Positions 27,190-37,548 of a stretch of 64,000 nucleotides of DNA are shown piece by piece. Source of the DNA: Brucella tritici (GTDB taxonomy: Bacteria; Pseudomonadota; Alphaproteobacteria; Rhizobiales; Rhizobiaceae); NCBI RefSeq assembly GCF_902825325.1, contig NZ_CADEAR010000009.1, positions 153,922-217,921 of the forward strand. Direction: 5' to 3'. Below the pieces are notes generated by a model. That model was not told where the DNA came from, did no database searches, and worked only from the letters and a program-made list of their open reading frames with translations. The translations under genes and the position numbers were made by a program. The number at the start of each line of letters is the position of its first letter. The stretch's first letter is position 1.

Positions 27190-28172
27190 TTGTGATGCGC
27201 CTTCTTTTCGAAGTAATAGGCCACGGTTCCATAGAGGCCGCGCGGCGCAAACAGCACGACGGCGATCAGCAGGGCGCCAACCATCGTAAGCCAGTGGAAG
27301 GGGTTTGCAGCAGAGACGAGGTCTTCGAACCACATGAATACAACTGTGCCAATCAGCCCGCCGAACAGCGATCCGGTGCCCCCCAGAACCAACATGACAA
27401 GGGCTTCCGCTGACATGGTGAAGCTGAGGCTATCGAGGCCAACGACCTGAGTGGAAATTGCGTTGAGCGCGCCGCCAATGCCGGCGACAGCACCCGAAAT
27501 GACATACATACGAAGCTGCGTGGACTGAACCGAAGCGCCCATCGCATGAATGCGAGTCGGGTCTTCTTTCACTCCCCGGCAAAGCATGCCGAAGGGTGAG
27601 CGTACAACATAACGCAGGAAAATGAAGGAAACGAGCAGCAGGACGACAGCGTAGATATAGACTGTATGTCCGTAGAGATCGAACTCGAACATGCCGAAAA
27701 TGGGATCGGGCGAAATGCCGCTTAGCCCATCGCTCCCGCCAGTCCAATTTGATGCTTTATTGGCGGCTTCGTGGAACAGATGAACAACGGCGATCGACAG
27801 AACGAGTTGTGCCAGTCCATGAGCGCGCAGGATGATCGTACCGGAAATAAGCCCGGTGATGGCGCCTGCAACAAGACCGATAAGTGTCATTAGTATCGGG
27901 TCGGTAATACCGAAATGGGCAGCAGCGATGCCAGCACCATAGGCACCAGCTCCAAACAACGCAGCGTGACCAAGCGTTGCTATACCGCAATAGCCTGTCA
28001 CGAGGTCGAGAGACAAGACAAGTAGGGCAATGGCAATAATGCGGGTCAACAATGCCAGATTGTCGGGGAACAGAAACCAGCCAACCACGCTGGCCGCAGT
28101 AATGGCCACGACGCCAATGAGACCTGCATAGGAATGACGAGGTTGGGAAAGATTTTGCGTCATATCGGTCAT
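27186..28172 (-). CDS. livM: LIV-type ABC transporter permease
   Basis: A 328-residue permease with eight to ten hydrophobic segments, the TGYCGIATLGHAALFGAGAY block and the EAA-like loop RIHAMGASVQSTQLRMYVISG characteristic of LivM. It overlaps both neighbours by four bases. Together with LivH it forms the channel. Confidence 0.9.
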   Translation of the reverse strand: MTDMTQNLSQPRHSYAGLIGVVAITAASVVGWFLFPDNLALLTRIIAIALLVLSLDLVTGYCGIATLGHAALFGAGAYGAGIAAAHFGITDPILMTLIGLVAGAITGLISGTIILRAHGLAQLVLSIAVVHLFHEAANKASNWTGGSDGLSGISPDPIFGMFEFDLYGHTVYIYAVVLLLVSFIFLRYVVRSPFGMLCRGVKEDPTRIHAMGASVQSTQLRMYVISGAVAGIGGALNAISTQVVGLDSLSFTMSAEALVMLVLGGTGSLFGGLIGTVVFMWFEDLVSAANPFHWLTMVGALLIAVVLFAPRGLYGTVAYYFEKKAHHK

Positions 28173-29038
28173 TTCCGGGCCAGCCTTCCTGCAAGACCGC
28201 GCGGGAATAAGGTCACAATGACGATCACCGCCAGATAAAAGAAGAACTCGCCATATTCCGGTGCCAGATAACGACCGGTTGTATCGATTGCACCGAGCAG
28301 AAGACAGGCAATCAACGCTCCCGGTATGGAGCCTGCACCGCCAACGGAGACGACAACCAGAAATGTCACCATGTAGCGGAGTGCATAATAGGGTTCGACG
28401 GGCAAAAGTTCGGCACCAACAACGCCGCCGAAAGCTGCGAGCCCGATGGCAAGCGCAAAGCTGATCGCGTAAACAATTTCAGTCCGCACGCCGAGGGCTG
28501 CCGCCATGTTGGCATTGTCGACGGCAGCTCGCAGTTTCACGCCGAAGGCTGTTCGTTCGATGATGTACCAAAGGCCGAGAGCCACGGCGAATCCGCATCC
28601 GATTGCAAAGACGCGATGTTTCGCAATGGAGCGAAAACCAAGGTCAACCGATCCACGCAACATTTCAGGCAAAGGAATGGTCTTCAGCGTCGGTCCGAAT
28701 ATATAATTGGTGAGACCGATGATGCAGAAAGTGATGCCGATGGTCATCAGCACCTGTGTCAGTTCAGGCGCCCCATAAATGCGCCGATAGAGCAGTCTCT
28801 CCACCGGAACGGCGATTATCATCGTGCCGACAACGGCGATGATGATCGCAAAGCCGTAATTGAGGCCAAGCTGCTGGGCAGCATAGGATGCGAAGTAGCC
28901 GCCGATCATTGCAAATGCGCCGTGAGCGAGATTGACGACGCGCATCAAGCCCATGGTGACTGAAAGGCCGATGGAAATGACGAAAAGCACCATGCCATAG
29001 GCGAGGGCATCGACAGCAATGCTGAGCACAGTCTGCAT
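28169..29038 (-). CDS. livH: LIV-type ABC transporter permease
   Basis: A 289-residue permease of the LivH type, with GLSVTMGLMRVVNLAHGAF near the N-terminus and AALGVRTEIVYAISFALA in the coupling-helix region. ATG 29038 follows a weak site. The 138 bp between it and the upstream binding-protein gene hold a hairpin rather than a new promoter that could be recognised. Confidence 0.9.
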   Translation of the reverse strand: MQTVLSIAVDALAYGMVLFVISIGLSVTMGLMRVVNLAHGAFAMIGGYFASYAAQQLGLNYGFAIIIAVVGTMIIAVPVERLLYRRIYGAPELTQVLMTIGITFCIIGLTNYIFGPTLKTIPLPEMLRGSVDLGFRSIAKHRVFAIGCGFAVALGLWYIIERTAFGVKLRAAVDNANMAAALGVRTEIVYAISFALAIGLAAFGGVVGAELLPVEPYYALRYMVTFLVVVSVGGAGSIPGALIACLLLGAIDTTGRYLAPEYGEFFFYLAVIVIVTLFPRGLAGRLARK

Positions 29039-29055
29039 TGAGTGGTCCTGTTGGG

Positions 29056-29092
29056 CGTACCCCCAAAAGCGGAAAAGGGCTTTCGGGGTACG
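29056..29092 (-). terminator. Hairpin after binding-protein gene
   Basis: CGTACCCC (29056-29063) pairs with GGGGTACG (29085-29092), with further pairing of AAAGC and GCTTT inside. It lies between the binding-protein stop and livH, the usual place for a hairpin that lets the binding protein be made in excess over the membrane parts. Confidence 0.55.
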
Positions 29093-29176
29093 TGTTAAAA
29101 TACGCAGTTATGAGCCACGAGCATGCATGCTTTAAGGCTGTTCAGCCATCAAGACGTTGACTATTGAATGCCAGAG

Positions 29177-30349
29177 CTACTGAGCTTTTAGGCCGGGGTC
29201 GCCCTGCTTCTCGAAGGTCTGGATTTCTTTGTTATAGTACGTGCCGTCATCAGCTTTGGCGACTTCACGCAGATAGATGTTCTGCGTCATATGACGGCTT
29301 TCAGGGTCGATGGATACAGGGCCGCGGGGGCTAATCCATTCCATGCCTTTCACGGCCTCGACTGCTTTTTCAGCATCTTTTTCACCGCCAGTCGCTTCGA
29401 TCATCTTGTAGATGACATGCATGCCGTCATAAGCGCCGACTGAAGGGAAAGACAACTCCACAGGATTGCCGATAGCCTTTCGGGCTTCCTCGACAAACTT
29501 CTTATTCTCCGGCGAGTCGTGCGAGACTGCGTAGTGGAAAGTCGTAAGAACACCGAGAGCATTCTCTCCCAGTGCCGGAAGATCAGATTCCTGTGTTAGA
29601 TCGCCAGGAGCGAAAAGCTGGATGCCGGAACCCTTCAACCCGTTGTCGACATAGGACTTCATAAAGCCAAGCGTCGTTGGGCCGGATGGCAGAAAAGCAA
29701 AAACGCCTTGCGCGCCGGAATCCTTGATGCGCTGCATGATCGGACTGAAATCGTTCGTAGCGAGCGGCATGCGAATAGCTTCAACCACTTCGCCGCCAGC
29801 CTCCGTGAACGCTGCCTTGAAGGCGTTTTCCGCATCCACGCCCGGCCCATAATCGCTCACAACCGAGATGACTTTCTTTACACCCTTATCGAGTGCGACC
29901 TTCGCAATCGGGGTTGATGTTTGCCATGTGGTGAACGATGTACGCACCACATAAGGGCTCTTCGTTACGATGGATGAGGTGGCGGCATTCATGACCACCA
30001 TTGGCACATTGCCCTGTTTGAGAATGGGCGTAACCGCCATGGCGTCAGGGGTGAAGTAAAAGCCGGCGAGATATTGCACGCCTTCCTTGACCACGAGTTC
30101 CTGCGCAAGCGCCTTGGACTGCGCTGGATCAGCCTGCGGCACATCACGATAAACGATCTCGACAGTGTCATCGCCGATCTTGTTGCCGTGCTCGGTCATA
30201 TAAGCGTCGATGCCAGCCTTGAAGTTCTTCCCCTGAAGAGCAAACGGGCCTGAAAATGGGCCGATGACACCGACCTTCACCACATCGGCATAAGCTGCTG
30301 ATGTTGCAAGTGAAAAGACCGCAAGCGCGGTTAATGTGATTTTCTTCAT
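29177..30349 (-). CDS. LIV-type periplasmic binding protein, probable protocatechuate importer
   Basis: A 390-residue type I binding protein (Peripla_BP_6). The signal peptide MKKITLTALAVFSLATSAAYA is cleaved before DVVKVGVIGPFSGPFALQG. ATG 30349 follows GGGAGGAGAAC. It is the first gene of the transporter and lies 130 bp downstream of pcaB on the same strand. A PcaQ-like box (30468-30483) stands upstream with the same layout as at the pcaD promoter. In Sinorhizobium meliloti a PcaQ-regulated LIV-type system (PcaMNVWX) imports protocatechuate, so this is the likely equivalent; specificity is inferred. Confidence 0.88.
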   Translation of the reverse strand: MKKITLTALAVFSLATSAAYADVVKVGVIGPFSGPFALQGKNFKAGIDAYMTEHGNKIGDDTVEIVYRDVPQADPAQSKALAQELVVKEGVQYLAGFYFTPDAMAVTPILKQGNVPMVVMNAATSSIVTKSPYVVRTSFTTWQTSTPIAKVALDKGVKKVISVVSDYGPGVDAENAFKAAFTEAGGEVVEAIRMPLATNDFSPIMQRIKDSGAQGVFAFLPSGPTTLGFMKSYVDNGLKGSGIQLFAPGDLTQESDLPALGENALGVLTTFHYAVSHDSPENKKFVEEARKAIGNPVELSFPSVGAYDGMHVIYKMIEATGGEKDAEKAVEAVKGMEWISPRGPVSIDPESRHMTQNIYLREVAKADDGTYYNKEIQTFEKQGDPGLKAQ

Positions 30350-30467
30350 GTTCTCCTCCCTATCGCCCACCATTCCCGCGCGTGACCGTCTTGTCGCAAC
30401 AGGGAATGTCCTGATTTCAGCATGCCTATCTAATTGGTCATGTAAAATGAAAAATTCCTTATAAACG

Positions 30468-30483
30468 ATATCCAGATGGTTAT
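30468..30483 (-). promoter_or_regulatory. PcaQ-like box ahead of aromatic-acid importer
   Basis: On the minus strand ATAACC-ATCT-GGATAT fits the rhizobial PcaQ site ATAACC-N4-GGTTAA. It is followed 18 bases later by CATTTTAC (30442-30449 on the plus strand), exactly the spacing seen at the pcaD promoter. The box overlaps the last codons and stop of pcaB. Confidence 0.65.
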
Positions 30484-31544
30484 GTGTCCGAGGATTGCTC
30501 GCTTCCGATCCGAACCACCTTATCGATCAGGGTTGATGCAATCTTGAGAGCACTGCCTGTCGACGCAACGATTTGTGGCAGGATCATCCATTCGATCATC
30601 CAGGCCGAGCCGGAGCGCTCCTGCTCGTGCACCATTGCCTGATGAAGACCACCCATTTGGGCTGCATTGAAACGGGCAAGGCTGACCAGTATCTCTGCCG
30701 ACACCGGATTTTGCTTGTGGGGCATGGCGGATGAACCGCCGCCGCCTGTCAAGGATAGTTCTGTACCCAGTTCAGCCATGAGCGCAATATCTTGTCCAAA
30801 TTTACCAAGACTACCCGTAATCAGCGAAAGCAGATTGCCGAACTCGACAATGAAAGCCCGCTGGCTATGCCATTGTGGGCTATGGTGCAATCCAAGTTTA
30901 TCAGCCAGCAAAGCACGTAAAGCTGGTGCCTGATCGCCGAATTTTTCAAGCGTTCCAACGGCTCCTCCGAACTGCACAGGAAAGGCGATGGTATTCAGTT
31001 TGGTCTCATAAGCACCAAGCGGAATTTTCCAGCTTGAGATGCGGTCGGATACGTTGATCGGGATAGCGGGCTGCATGCGCGTATAGCCGGTCAAGATATT
31101 CTTTCCGAACGCCGTTTCAAGCAAATCGAAACGTATCGTGAGTTGCTGAATTCGCCTATGGAGAATTGTACCGACGCGCTTCAACCGCAAAATCAAGCTC
31201 GTATCGATGACATCCTGGCTCGTCGCGCCGAAATGAACATACTCGCCATAATTCGTTCCGACCGCCAGACGCAGTTCTTTTACGAATGAAGGAATGACAA
31301 CACCGTCCCGCGCAGTCGCTTTTGCCAGATCGGACAGATTGGGCTCAAATGTTTCTACGGCTTGCGCGATTGCGCGTCCGGCTTCTACTGGTATGAGACC
31401 CAAGGCAGCTTGCGCTTCAGCCAGAGTCGCTTCGAAGCGAAGCATCTGCATAATGTCAGCTGCCGCCGTAAAAAGGCTTAGTATCTCTTCGTCGTCGCCG
31501 AAAAGCTGCGCCAGAAATGGATGTTCGAAGACCGAGATGCTCAT
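30480..31544 (-). CDS. pcaB: 3-carboxy-cis,cis-muconate cycloisomerase
   Basis: A 354-residue enzyme of the fumarase/aspartase superfamily (EC 5.5.1.2), converting 3-carboxymuconate to 4-carboxymuconolactone. The superfamily signature GGGGSSAMPHKQNP is at residues 267-280, and GEYVHFGATSQDVIDT at 100-115 carries the conserved H and TSQD. Its length matches the short rhizobial form rather than the roughly 450-residue Pseudomonas form. Last of pcaDCHGB, three bases after pcaG. Confidence 0.95.
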   Translation of the reverse strand: MSISVFEHPFLAQLFGDDEEILSLFTAAADIMQMLRFEATLAEAQAALGLIPVEAGRAIAQAVETFEPNLSDLAKATARDGVVIPSFVKELRLAVGTNYGEYVHFGATSQDVIDTSLILRLKRVGTILHRRIQQLTIRFDLLETAFGKNILTGYTRMQPAIPINVSDRISSWKIPLGAYETKLNTIAFPVQFGGAVGTLEKFGDQAPALRALLADKLGLHHSPQWHSQRAFIVEFGNLLSLITGSLGKFGQDIALMAELGTELSLTGGGGSSAMPHKQNPVSAEILVSLARFNAAQMGGLHQAMVHEQERSGSAWMIEWMILPQIVASTGSALKIASTLIDKVVRIGSEQSSDT

Positions 31545-31547
31545 GCG

Positions 31548-32165
31548 TTAAATATCGAAAAAGACGGTTTCTTTATCGCCCTGCAAGTGAATATCGAAAT
31601 GATAGACGCTATCCTCACGCTGACCGATCAGGGTTTGCACGCGGCTGCGATGTTCGATGCGTGCAAGAACAGGGTCCTCTGCATTGGCATCGGTTTCATC
31701 GGAAAAATACATCCGCGTTTGCAAGCCGAGATTAATGCCGCGGGCTACAATCCACAAGGTGACGTGTGGCGCCATAAGGCGGCCATCTTTGAAAGAGACG
31801 CGGCCAGGCTTGATCGTCTCGAAAGTAAATTCGCCTGTATCCATATGGCTCGGGCAACGGCCCCAACCACGAAAACCAGCGTCGGCCTTCCCTGTAGTTT
31901 CGGAAGGGCTGTTATAAAGGCCTTTCGCATCCGCTTGCCATATTTCGACAAGCGCATCGCGGAGTGGCGCGCCCATGCCGTCAATCACATGGCCCTTGAT
32001 AGTGATGCGCTCGCCAGCGGTCTTCTCACCATAGAGAGGACCGGAGCCGAGATCTTGCTCAAATACACCGTTGATGCCGACAAAGTTGGGGGTCAGTCCG
32101 ATATGGACGTAAGGCCCAGCTGTCTGGGAGGCGGTTTCTTTCAGATAGCCGAGAGGTTGAACCAT
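31548..32165 (-). CDS. pcaG: Protocatechuate 3,4-dioxygenase alpha subunit
   Basis: A 205-residue alpha subunit of the intradiol dioxygenase (EC 1.13.11.3). It begins MVQPLGYLKETASQTAGPYVHIGL, typical of PcaG, and holds GHVIDGMGAPLRDALVEIWQ. As expected for alpha subunits the iron ligands are not all present. ATG 32165 follows GGAGG, and lies just before the end of pcaH. It forms the (alpha-beta) heterodimer with PcaH. Confidence 0.95.
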   Translation of the reverse strand: MVQPLGYLKETASQTAGPYVHIGLTPNFVGINGVFEQDLGSGPLYGEKTAGERITIKGHVIDGMGAPLRDALVEIWQADAKGLYNSPSETTGKADAGFRGWGRCPSHMDTGEFTFETIKPGRVSFKDGRLMAPHVTLWIVARGINLGLQTRMYFSDETDANAEDPVLARIEHRSRVQTLIGQREDSVYHFDIHLQGDKETVFFDI

Positions 32166-32166
32166 A

Positions 32167-32907
32167 TCAGTTGCCCTCCGGGCGATTTTCAAAGAAGGTC
32201 GAACGGCGTCCACGCAACACGATGTCGAATTTGTAAGCGAGCATGTCCATCGGCAGATTAGCGTTCATGTCCAGAGGTGCTACCAGCCGTTCGATAGCGG
32301 TTTTATCCGGAATGGTTTTGACGATCGGGCAAATCCAGATCAGCGGATCACCTTCGAAATACATCTGTGTGATGAGGCGCTGCGCAAAACCATGGCCGAA
32401 CACCGAGAAATGAATGTGAGCAGGACGCCAGTCGTTCACGCCATTCGGCCAGGGATATGGGCCGGGCTTGATGGTCTTGAACCAGTAATAGCCGTTCTCG
32501 TCGGTAATCGTGCGACCGACGCCACCGAAGTTGGGATCGATGGCTGCGAGATAGGTTTCTTTCTTATGGCGATAGCGCCCACCTGCATTGGCCTGCCAGA
32601 ACTCCAGCAAGGCGCCAGGAACAGGACGGTTACTTTCGTCCAGAACACGGCCGTGAACAAGGATGCGTGGACCTATCGGCATTTCGCCAGGGCGCGCATA
32701 GTTGAGGATAAGGTCGTTATCCAGTTCTTGCAGCATACTGTGCCCGAATACCGGGCCGGTAATTTCACTTTTGGTGCCTTCTAGCGAAAGCAGAGCACGG
32801 GTAGGTGAGCGGAGTACAGAGGTTTTGTACCACGGGGTATAAGCCGGTGGATGCATGGACAGATCGCGAGCAAAGAATGGAGTCGTCTCCGGCAGACTGT
32901 TCTTCAT
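32167..32907 (-). CDS. pcaH: Protocatechuate 3,4-dioxygenase beta subunit
   Basis: A 246-residue iron-bearing beta subunit. The ligands of the non-haem Fe(III) site can be placed: Tyr112 (GGRYRHK), Tyr151 (GPYPWPNG), His164 and His166 (PAHIHFS). It cleaves protocatechuate between the hydroxyls to give 3-carboxy-cis,cis-muconate. Its ATG overlaps the pcaC stop by four bases and its stop lies one base before pcaG. Confidence 0.96.
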   Translation of the reverse strand: MKNSLPETTPFFARDLSMHPPAYTPWYKTSVLRSPTRALLSLEGTKSEITGPVFGHSMLQELDNDLILNYARPGEMPIGPRILVHGRVLDESNRPVPGALLEFWQANAGGRYRHKKETYLAAIDPNFGGVGRTITDENGYYWFKTIKPGPYPWPNGVNDWRPAHIHFSVFGHGFAQRLITQMYFEGDPLIWICPIVKTIPDKTAIERLVAPLDMNANLPMDMLAYKFDIVLRGRRSTFFENRPEGN

Positions 32908-33311
32908 TTTTTAGCTTCCTCCGCTTCCATCTGCGCATAGGTCTGCTTGGCGATCTTGAATGCGTGGTTCGATGCTGGAACCCCTGCATAGATTGCGACA
33001 TGCATCAATGCTTCGCAGATGTCCTCCTTTGTGGCGCCTGTATTTTTTGTGGCACGTATATGCATGGCGACTTCGTCGTCTTGCCCTAATGCCGCAAGGA
33101 GCGCTATCGTCACAATGGAACGTTCCCTTTTGGTCCAGCCAGGCCGCGACCAGACCGTTCCCCATGCGGCTTCCGTTATAAGCTCCTGAAATGGGGCATC
33201 AAGGTCGGTTGCGCTGTTCGAAGCGCGATCCACATGCGTATCGCCCAAAACCGAACGGCGCACATCCATGCCGATCTTGTAACGTTCTGACAGCACGGCA
33301 TTATCAGCCAT
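32904..33311 (-). CDS. pcaC: 4-carboxymuconolactone decarboxylase
   Basis: A 135-residue enzyme of the CMD family (EC 4.1.1.44) converting 4-carboxymuconolactone to 3-oxoadipate enol-lactone. Recognisable blocks are [37 protein letters not shown] and [15 protein letters not shown]. It is a stand-alone enzyme, not fused to PcaD as in some actinobacteria. It overlaps pcaH by four bases. Confidence 0.96.
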   Translation of the reverse strand: MADNAVLSERYKIGMDVRRSVLGDTHVDRASNSATDLDAPFQELITEAAWGTVWSRPGWTKRERSIVTIALLAALGQDDEVAMHIRATKNTGATKEDICEALMHVAIYAGVPASNHAFKIAKQTYAQMEAEEAKK

Positions 33312-33325
33312 GGTTGTTCTCCATG

Positions 33326-34117
33326 CTAGAATCTGTTTGAAATAAAGTTACGCAGCAGCGAGACATAAGCATCTGGCTGTTCAACGCAGGGAATATGGCC
33401 GCTGGCAGCGATATCTGCGAAGTCGGCTTCAGGAATAAGGCTTGCCAGTTCGCGCACCAGAGTAGGCGGCGTGGAGCCGTCCTGATCGCCGACCAGACAG
33501 AGTGTCGGCACTGAAATACTCTTGGCTGCTTCGGTTAAATCCACATCACGCAGCGCAGCGCAGGTGGCCGCATAGCCGTCGAGCGGTTGTCGAATGAACA
33601 TATTGCAATAGGCCCGATAAGCGGGATTATCAGAGCGCCGATAGACCGGCGTGAACCAGCGCGGCATCGTTGCGTCGAGGATGCTTGCCAGACCGTCCTG
33701 CTGAATAGCTGCTATACGAGCATCCCACATCTCTGCAGTGCCGATTTTATGCGCGGTATTTGACAGGACGAGCCCTGTCACCAGATCTGGTCGCGCTGCA
33801 TAAACACCCTGTGCAATCAGTCCGCCGACAGAAAGGCCGCAAATGATTGTCCGCTTTATCGATAGCCTGTCGAGTAGCCCAACGAGATCGGCAGCGAGCA
33901 GTTCGATAGTGTAGGGAGTGTTTCCGATATCTGAAAGGCCGTGACCGCGCTTGTCATAAACGAGTGTCGATATGTCGTTGTGCAGGCGTGTGCGAACTTC
34001 ATCCCAGATGCGGAAATCAGTTCCGAGTGAATTTATGAAAACCAGAACGGGCTTTTCGTCTGCTACCCGTTGAAAATCATAATGAACAACGATGTCGTTT
34101 ATGTAGGCAAACTGCAC
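33326..34117 (-). CDS. pcaD: 3-oxoadipate enol-lactonase
   Basis: A 263-residue alpha/beta hydrolase (EC 3.1.1.24). The nucleophile is Ser96 in GLSVGG; Asp in GDQDGSTPP and His in ASGHIPC complete the triad. It opens the enol-lactone to 3-oxoadipate. The start is GTG 34117 with AGAGGAG upstream. First gene of pcaDCHGB, divergent from pcaQ. Confidence 0.95.
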   Translation of the reverse strand: MQFAYINDIVVHYDFQRVADEKPVLVFINSLGTDFRIWDEVRTRLHNDISTLVYDKRGHGLSDIGNTPYTIELLAADLVGLLDRLSIKRTIICGLSVGGLIAQGVYAARPDLVTGLVLSNTAHKIGTAEMWDARIAAIQQDGLASILDATMPRWFTPVYRRSDNPAYRAYCNMFIRQPLDGYAATCAALRDVDLTEAAKSISVPTLCLVGDQDGSTPPTLVRELASLIPEADFADIAASGHIPCVEQPDAYVSLLRNFISNRF

Positions 34118-34188
34118 GGCTTTCTCCTCTTATGCAGTACTGTCACGCTTTAAACTGGTTAAGTAAAATGATATTATTGCCAAAAATC

Positions 34189-34204
34189 ATAACTACAGGG
34201 TTAT
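34189..34204. promoter_or_regulatory. PcaQ box in pcaD/pcaQ intergenic region
   Basis: On the minus strand the site reads ATAACC-CTGT-AGTTAT, matching the rhizobial PcaQ pattern ATAACC-N4-GGTTAA. CATTTTAC follows 18 bases later (34163-34170, plus numbering). The box ends only six bases before the pcaQ GTG, so bound PcaQ could also limit its own expression. Confidence 0.75.
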
Positions 34205-34210
34205 AGTTAA

Positions 34211-35125
34211 GTGATTGGGAACAGGGTCAAGTTTCGTCATCTTCATACGTTTGTTGAGGTTGCGCGACAGAAAAGTGTGGTCAAAGCCTCCGAAATCCTG
34301 AGTATCAGCCAGCCTGCTGTTACCAAGACAATACGTGAGCTGGAGGAGATTCTTGGCGTTCCTGTGATAGAACGTGATGGTCGCGGCATAAGGATAACGC
34401 GGTTCGGCGAAGTATTCTTGCGCCATGCGGGGACGGCGCTGACGGCCTTGCGGCAAGGACTGGATTCCGTCTCCCAAGAATTGGATGGATCAGGACCACC
34501 CATCCGTATCGGTGCATTGCCGACGGTGTCGACCCGCATCATGCCGAAAGCAATGAGCTTGTTTCTTGCTGAGAGAACATCCAGTCGGGTTAAAATCGTG
34601 ACGGGTGAAAATGCGGTTCTTTTGGAGCAGCTGCGGGTGGGCGATCTAGATCTGGTCGTTGGGCGCCTCGCTGCGCCTGAAAAGATGACAGGGTTTTCAT
34701 TCGAACACCTTTATTCTGAGCAGGTTCGGTTTCTTGTGCGGTCCGGGCATCCCCTGACTGATGGACGTGCCGTTTTTGAAAACCTGGCCAACTATCCGGT
34801 TTTGATGCCGACACGCAATTCGATCATTCGCCCGTTTGTGGATCGATTGCTGATTACAAACGGCATCGGTGCCTTGCCTGTTCAGATTGAGACGGTGTCT
34901 GATGCTTTCGGACGTACATTCGTCCGTGACAGTGATGCTGTATGGATTATTTCGGAGGGTGTTGCGGCAAGAGACGTGTCTGAAGGCAAGCTTGTTGCGC
35001 TCCCAATTGATACAAGCGAGACAACTGGGCCGGTAGGGCTAACCATGCGTACAGACATGGTGCAGACAGCGGCGATGCAAATTCTAATCCAGACATTGCG
35101 TGAGGCTGCCGGTTTTAAGTCGTAG
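34211..35125 (+). CDS. pcaQ: LysR-type activator of the pca operon
   Basis: A 304-residue LysR regulator with an N-terminal HTH (FRHLHTFVEVARQKSVVKAS, SQPAVTKTIRELE) and the PcaQ-typical stretches RVGDLDLVVGRLAAPEKM and VKIVTGENAVLLEQL. PcaQ activates pcaDCHGB in response to 4-carboxymuconolactone in rhizobia. The start is GTG 34211; the codon just before it is a stop and no recognisable ribosome site exists, so translation is probably weak. Divergent from pcaD with a shared PcaQ box. Confidence 0.95.
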   Translation: MIGNRVKFRHLHTFVEVARQKSVVKASEILSISQPAVTKTIRELEEILGVPVIERDGRGIRITRFGEVFLRHAGTALTALRQGLDSVSQELDGSGPPIRIGALPTVSTRIMPKAMSLFLAERTSSRVKIVTGENAVLLEQLRVGDLDLVVGRLAAPEKMTGFSFEHLYSEQVRFLVRSGHPLTDGRAVFENLANYPVLMPTRNSIIRPFVDRLLITNGIGALPVQIETVSDAFGRTFVRDSDAVWIISEGVAARDVSEGKLVALPIDTSETTGPVGLTMRTDMVQTAAMQILIQTLREAAGFKS

Positions 35126-35134
35126 AAATCAACA

Positions 35135-35164
35135 CGGTCAGCTACCTCAAAAAGTAGCTGACCG
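35135..35164 (+). terminator. Hairpin terminator after pcaQ
   Basis: CGGTCAGCTAC (35135-35145) pairs perfectly with GTAGCTGACCG (35154-35164) around CTCAAAAA, ten bases after the pcaQ stop. Confidence 0.7.
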
Positions 35165-35172
35165 CGCTAGAA

Positions 35173-35200
35173 GCGAGAAGTTCTGGCCGGAACTTCTCGC
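35173..35200. terminator. Second hairpin between pcaQ and pobA
   Basis: GCGAGAAGTTC (35173-35183) pairs perfectly with GAACTTCTCGC (35190-35200), loop TGGCCG. Lying between convergent pcaQ and pobA, it may act with the neighbouring hairpin as a two-way barrier. Confidence 0.6.
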
Positions 35201-35326
35201 CGGGGGTGACGATAATCAGAATTCTATATCAATGCCAAAATAAAACATCAGTTTTTTATGTTACTCTTAAGCAATAATAGATGGATTTTGATAGTATTAG
35301 CTTTATCTGAATTGTAGTGTTCATCC

Positions 35327-36529
<1,203 letters not shown>

Positions 36530-36602
36530 TTAGCGAACCTTCAATCTGGCAATGGATAATTCCGGCAATTTATTGTACAAATCGAACATTATTGGAGGGC
36601 GC

Positions 36603-37520
36603 GTGTCGGATAATTCTGTTCCAACATACGAGCTTTATGGAGAAGAAACCGAGCAGAAGCCAGATTTCTGGCTGCATTGCGAAACGCTTTTCTCTCGATC
36701 AAGCTTGCACAACTTCGAGATCACCCTGCATCGTCACGAAAGTTTTTTTCAACTCTTGTACATTGAAGGCGGTGAGGGACACGCAAATTTCGATGGCATC
36801 GTCCGCTCCTTCCAGACACCATGCGCTATTCTGGTGCCGCCCGGTTTCAATCATGGGTTTGCATTTTCAAGAGATATAGTTGGGCATATCGTGACGATTT
36901 TGATCCCTCATATACCGTTTGCCGGAGGCGGCGCCGGGGGTATGATGGCGGAGTGGCTGATGCAGCCGCAACTGATATCGATGGCAGGCCTGAGCGATGG
37001 AGAGTTGATCTTACTTTCCTCTCTTCTGCGGCAAGTTCAAGATGAGTTTCACGCGAGAAAACCATATAAAAACAGTTTGCTGGAATCTCTTGTTCAAGCC
37101 GTATTCGTTTACATTATGCGACATGCATATTCTTCAAATCTCTCAAAGCAGGAAGATCGCCAGATATATGGGCATGCTCGCATCGAGCGTTTGCAGGAAT
37201 TGATTGACCGCTATTATCGAGAACACAAACCTGTTTCGTTCTATGCGAAATCACTGGGTGTTTCATCGACGCATCTTAACCGGACTGTCAAAAAGCTGAC
37301 AGGAACAACGACGCAAGACATGGTTGCAAAGAGGCTCATTGAGACGGCTAGGCGTGATTTGATTGCCATGCCGTCGTCGGTGCAGCATATTGCCTATAGC
37401 CTTGGTTTTTCAGATCCCGCATATTTTTCACGCTTCTTCCTGAAGATGACAGGCGAAACACCGCGTACATTCCGCTTGAGGGAACGTGAGCGTTTGGCCG
37501 CTCTGGATTCCTCATCATAG
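36603..37520 (+). CDS. pobR: AraC-family activator of pobA
   Basis: A 305-residue regulator with an N-terminal cupin-like sensor domain (HRHESFFQLLYIEGGEGH) and a C-terminal double HTH (FYAKSLGVSSTHLNRTVKKL and VQHIAYSLGFSDPAYFSRFF). GTG 36603 is preferred because GGAGG lies four bases upstream; an ATG at 36552 lacks a ribosome site. Its divergent position to pobA and the AraC type, as in rhizobia and pseudomonads, make it the 4-hydroxybenzoate-responsive activator. In Acinetobacter the same role is played by an IclR-type protein. Confidence 0.88.
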   Translation: MSDNSVPTYELYGEETEQKPDFWLHCETLFSRSSLHNFEITLHRHESFFQLLYIEGGEGHANFDGIVRSFQTPCAILVPPGFNHGFAFSRDIVGHIVTILIPHIPFAGGGAGGMMAEWLMQPQLISMAGLSDGELILLSSLLRQVQDEFHARKPYKNSLLESLVQAVFVYIMRHAYSSNLSKQEDRQIYGHARIERLQELIDRYYREHKPVSFYAKSLGVSSTHLNRTVKKLTGTTTQDMVAKRLIETARRDLIAMPSSVQHIAYSLGFSDPAYFSRFFLKMTGETPRTFRLRERERLAALDSSS

Positions 37521-37548
37521 AATAAATTGGATTTTTCATCCTCCACGG

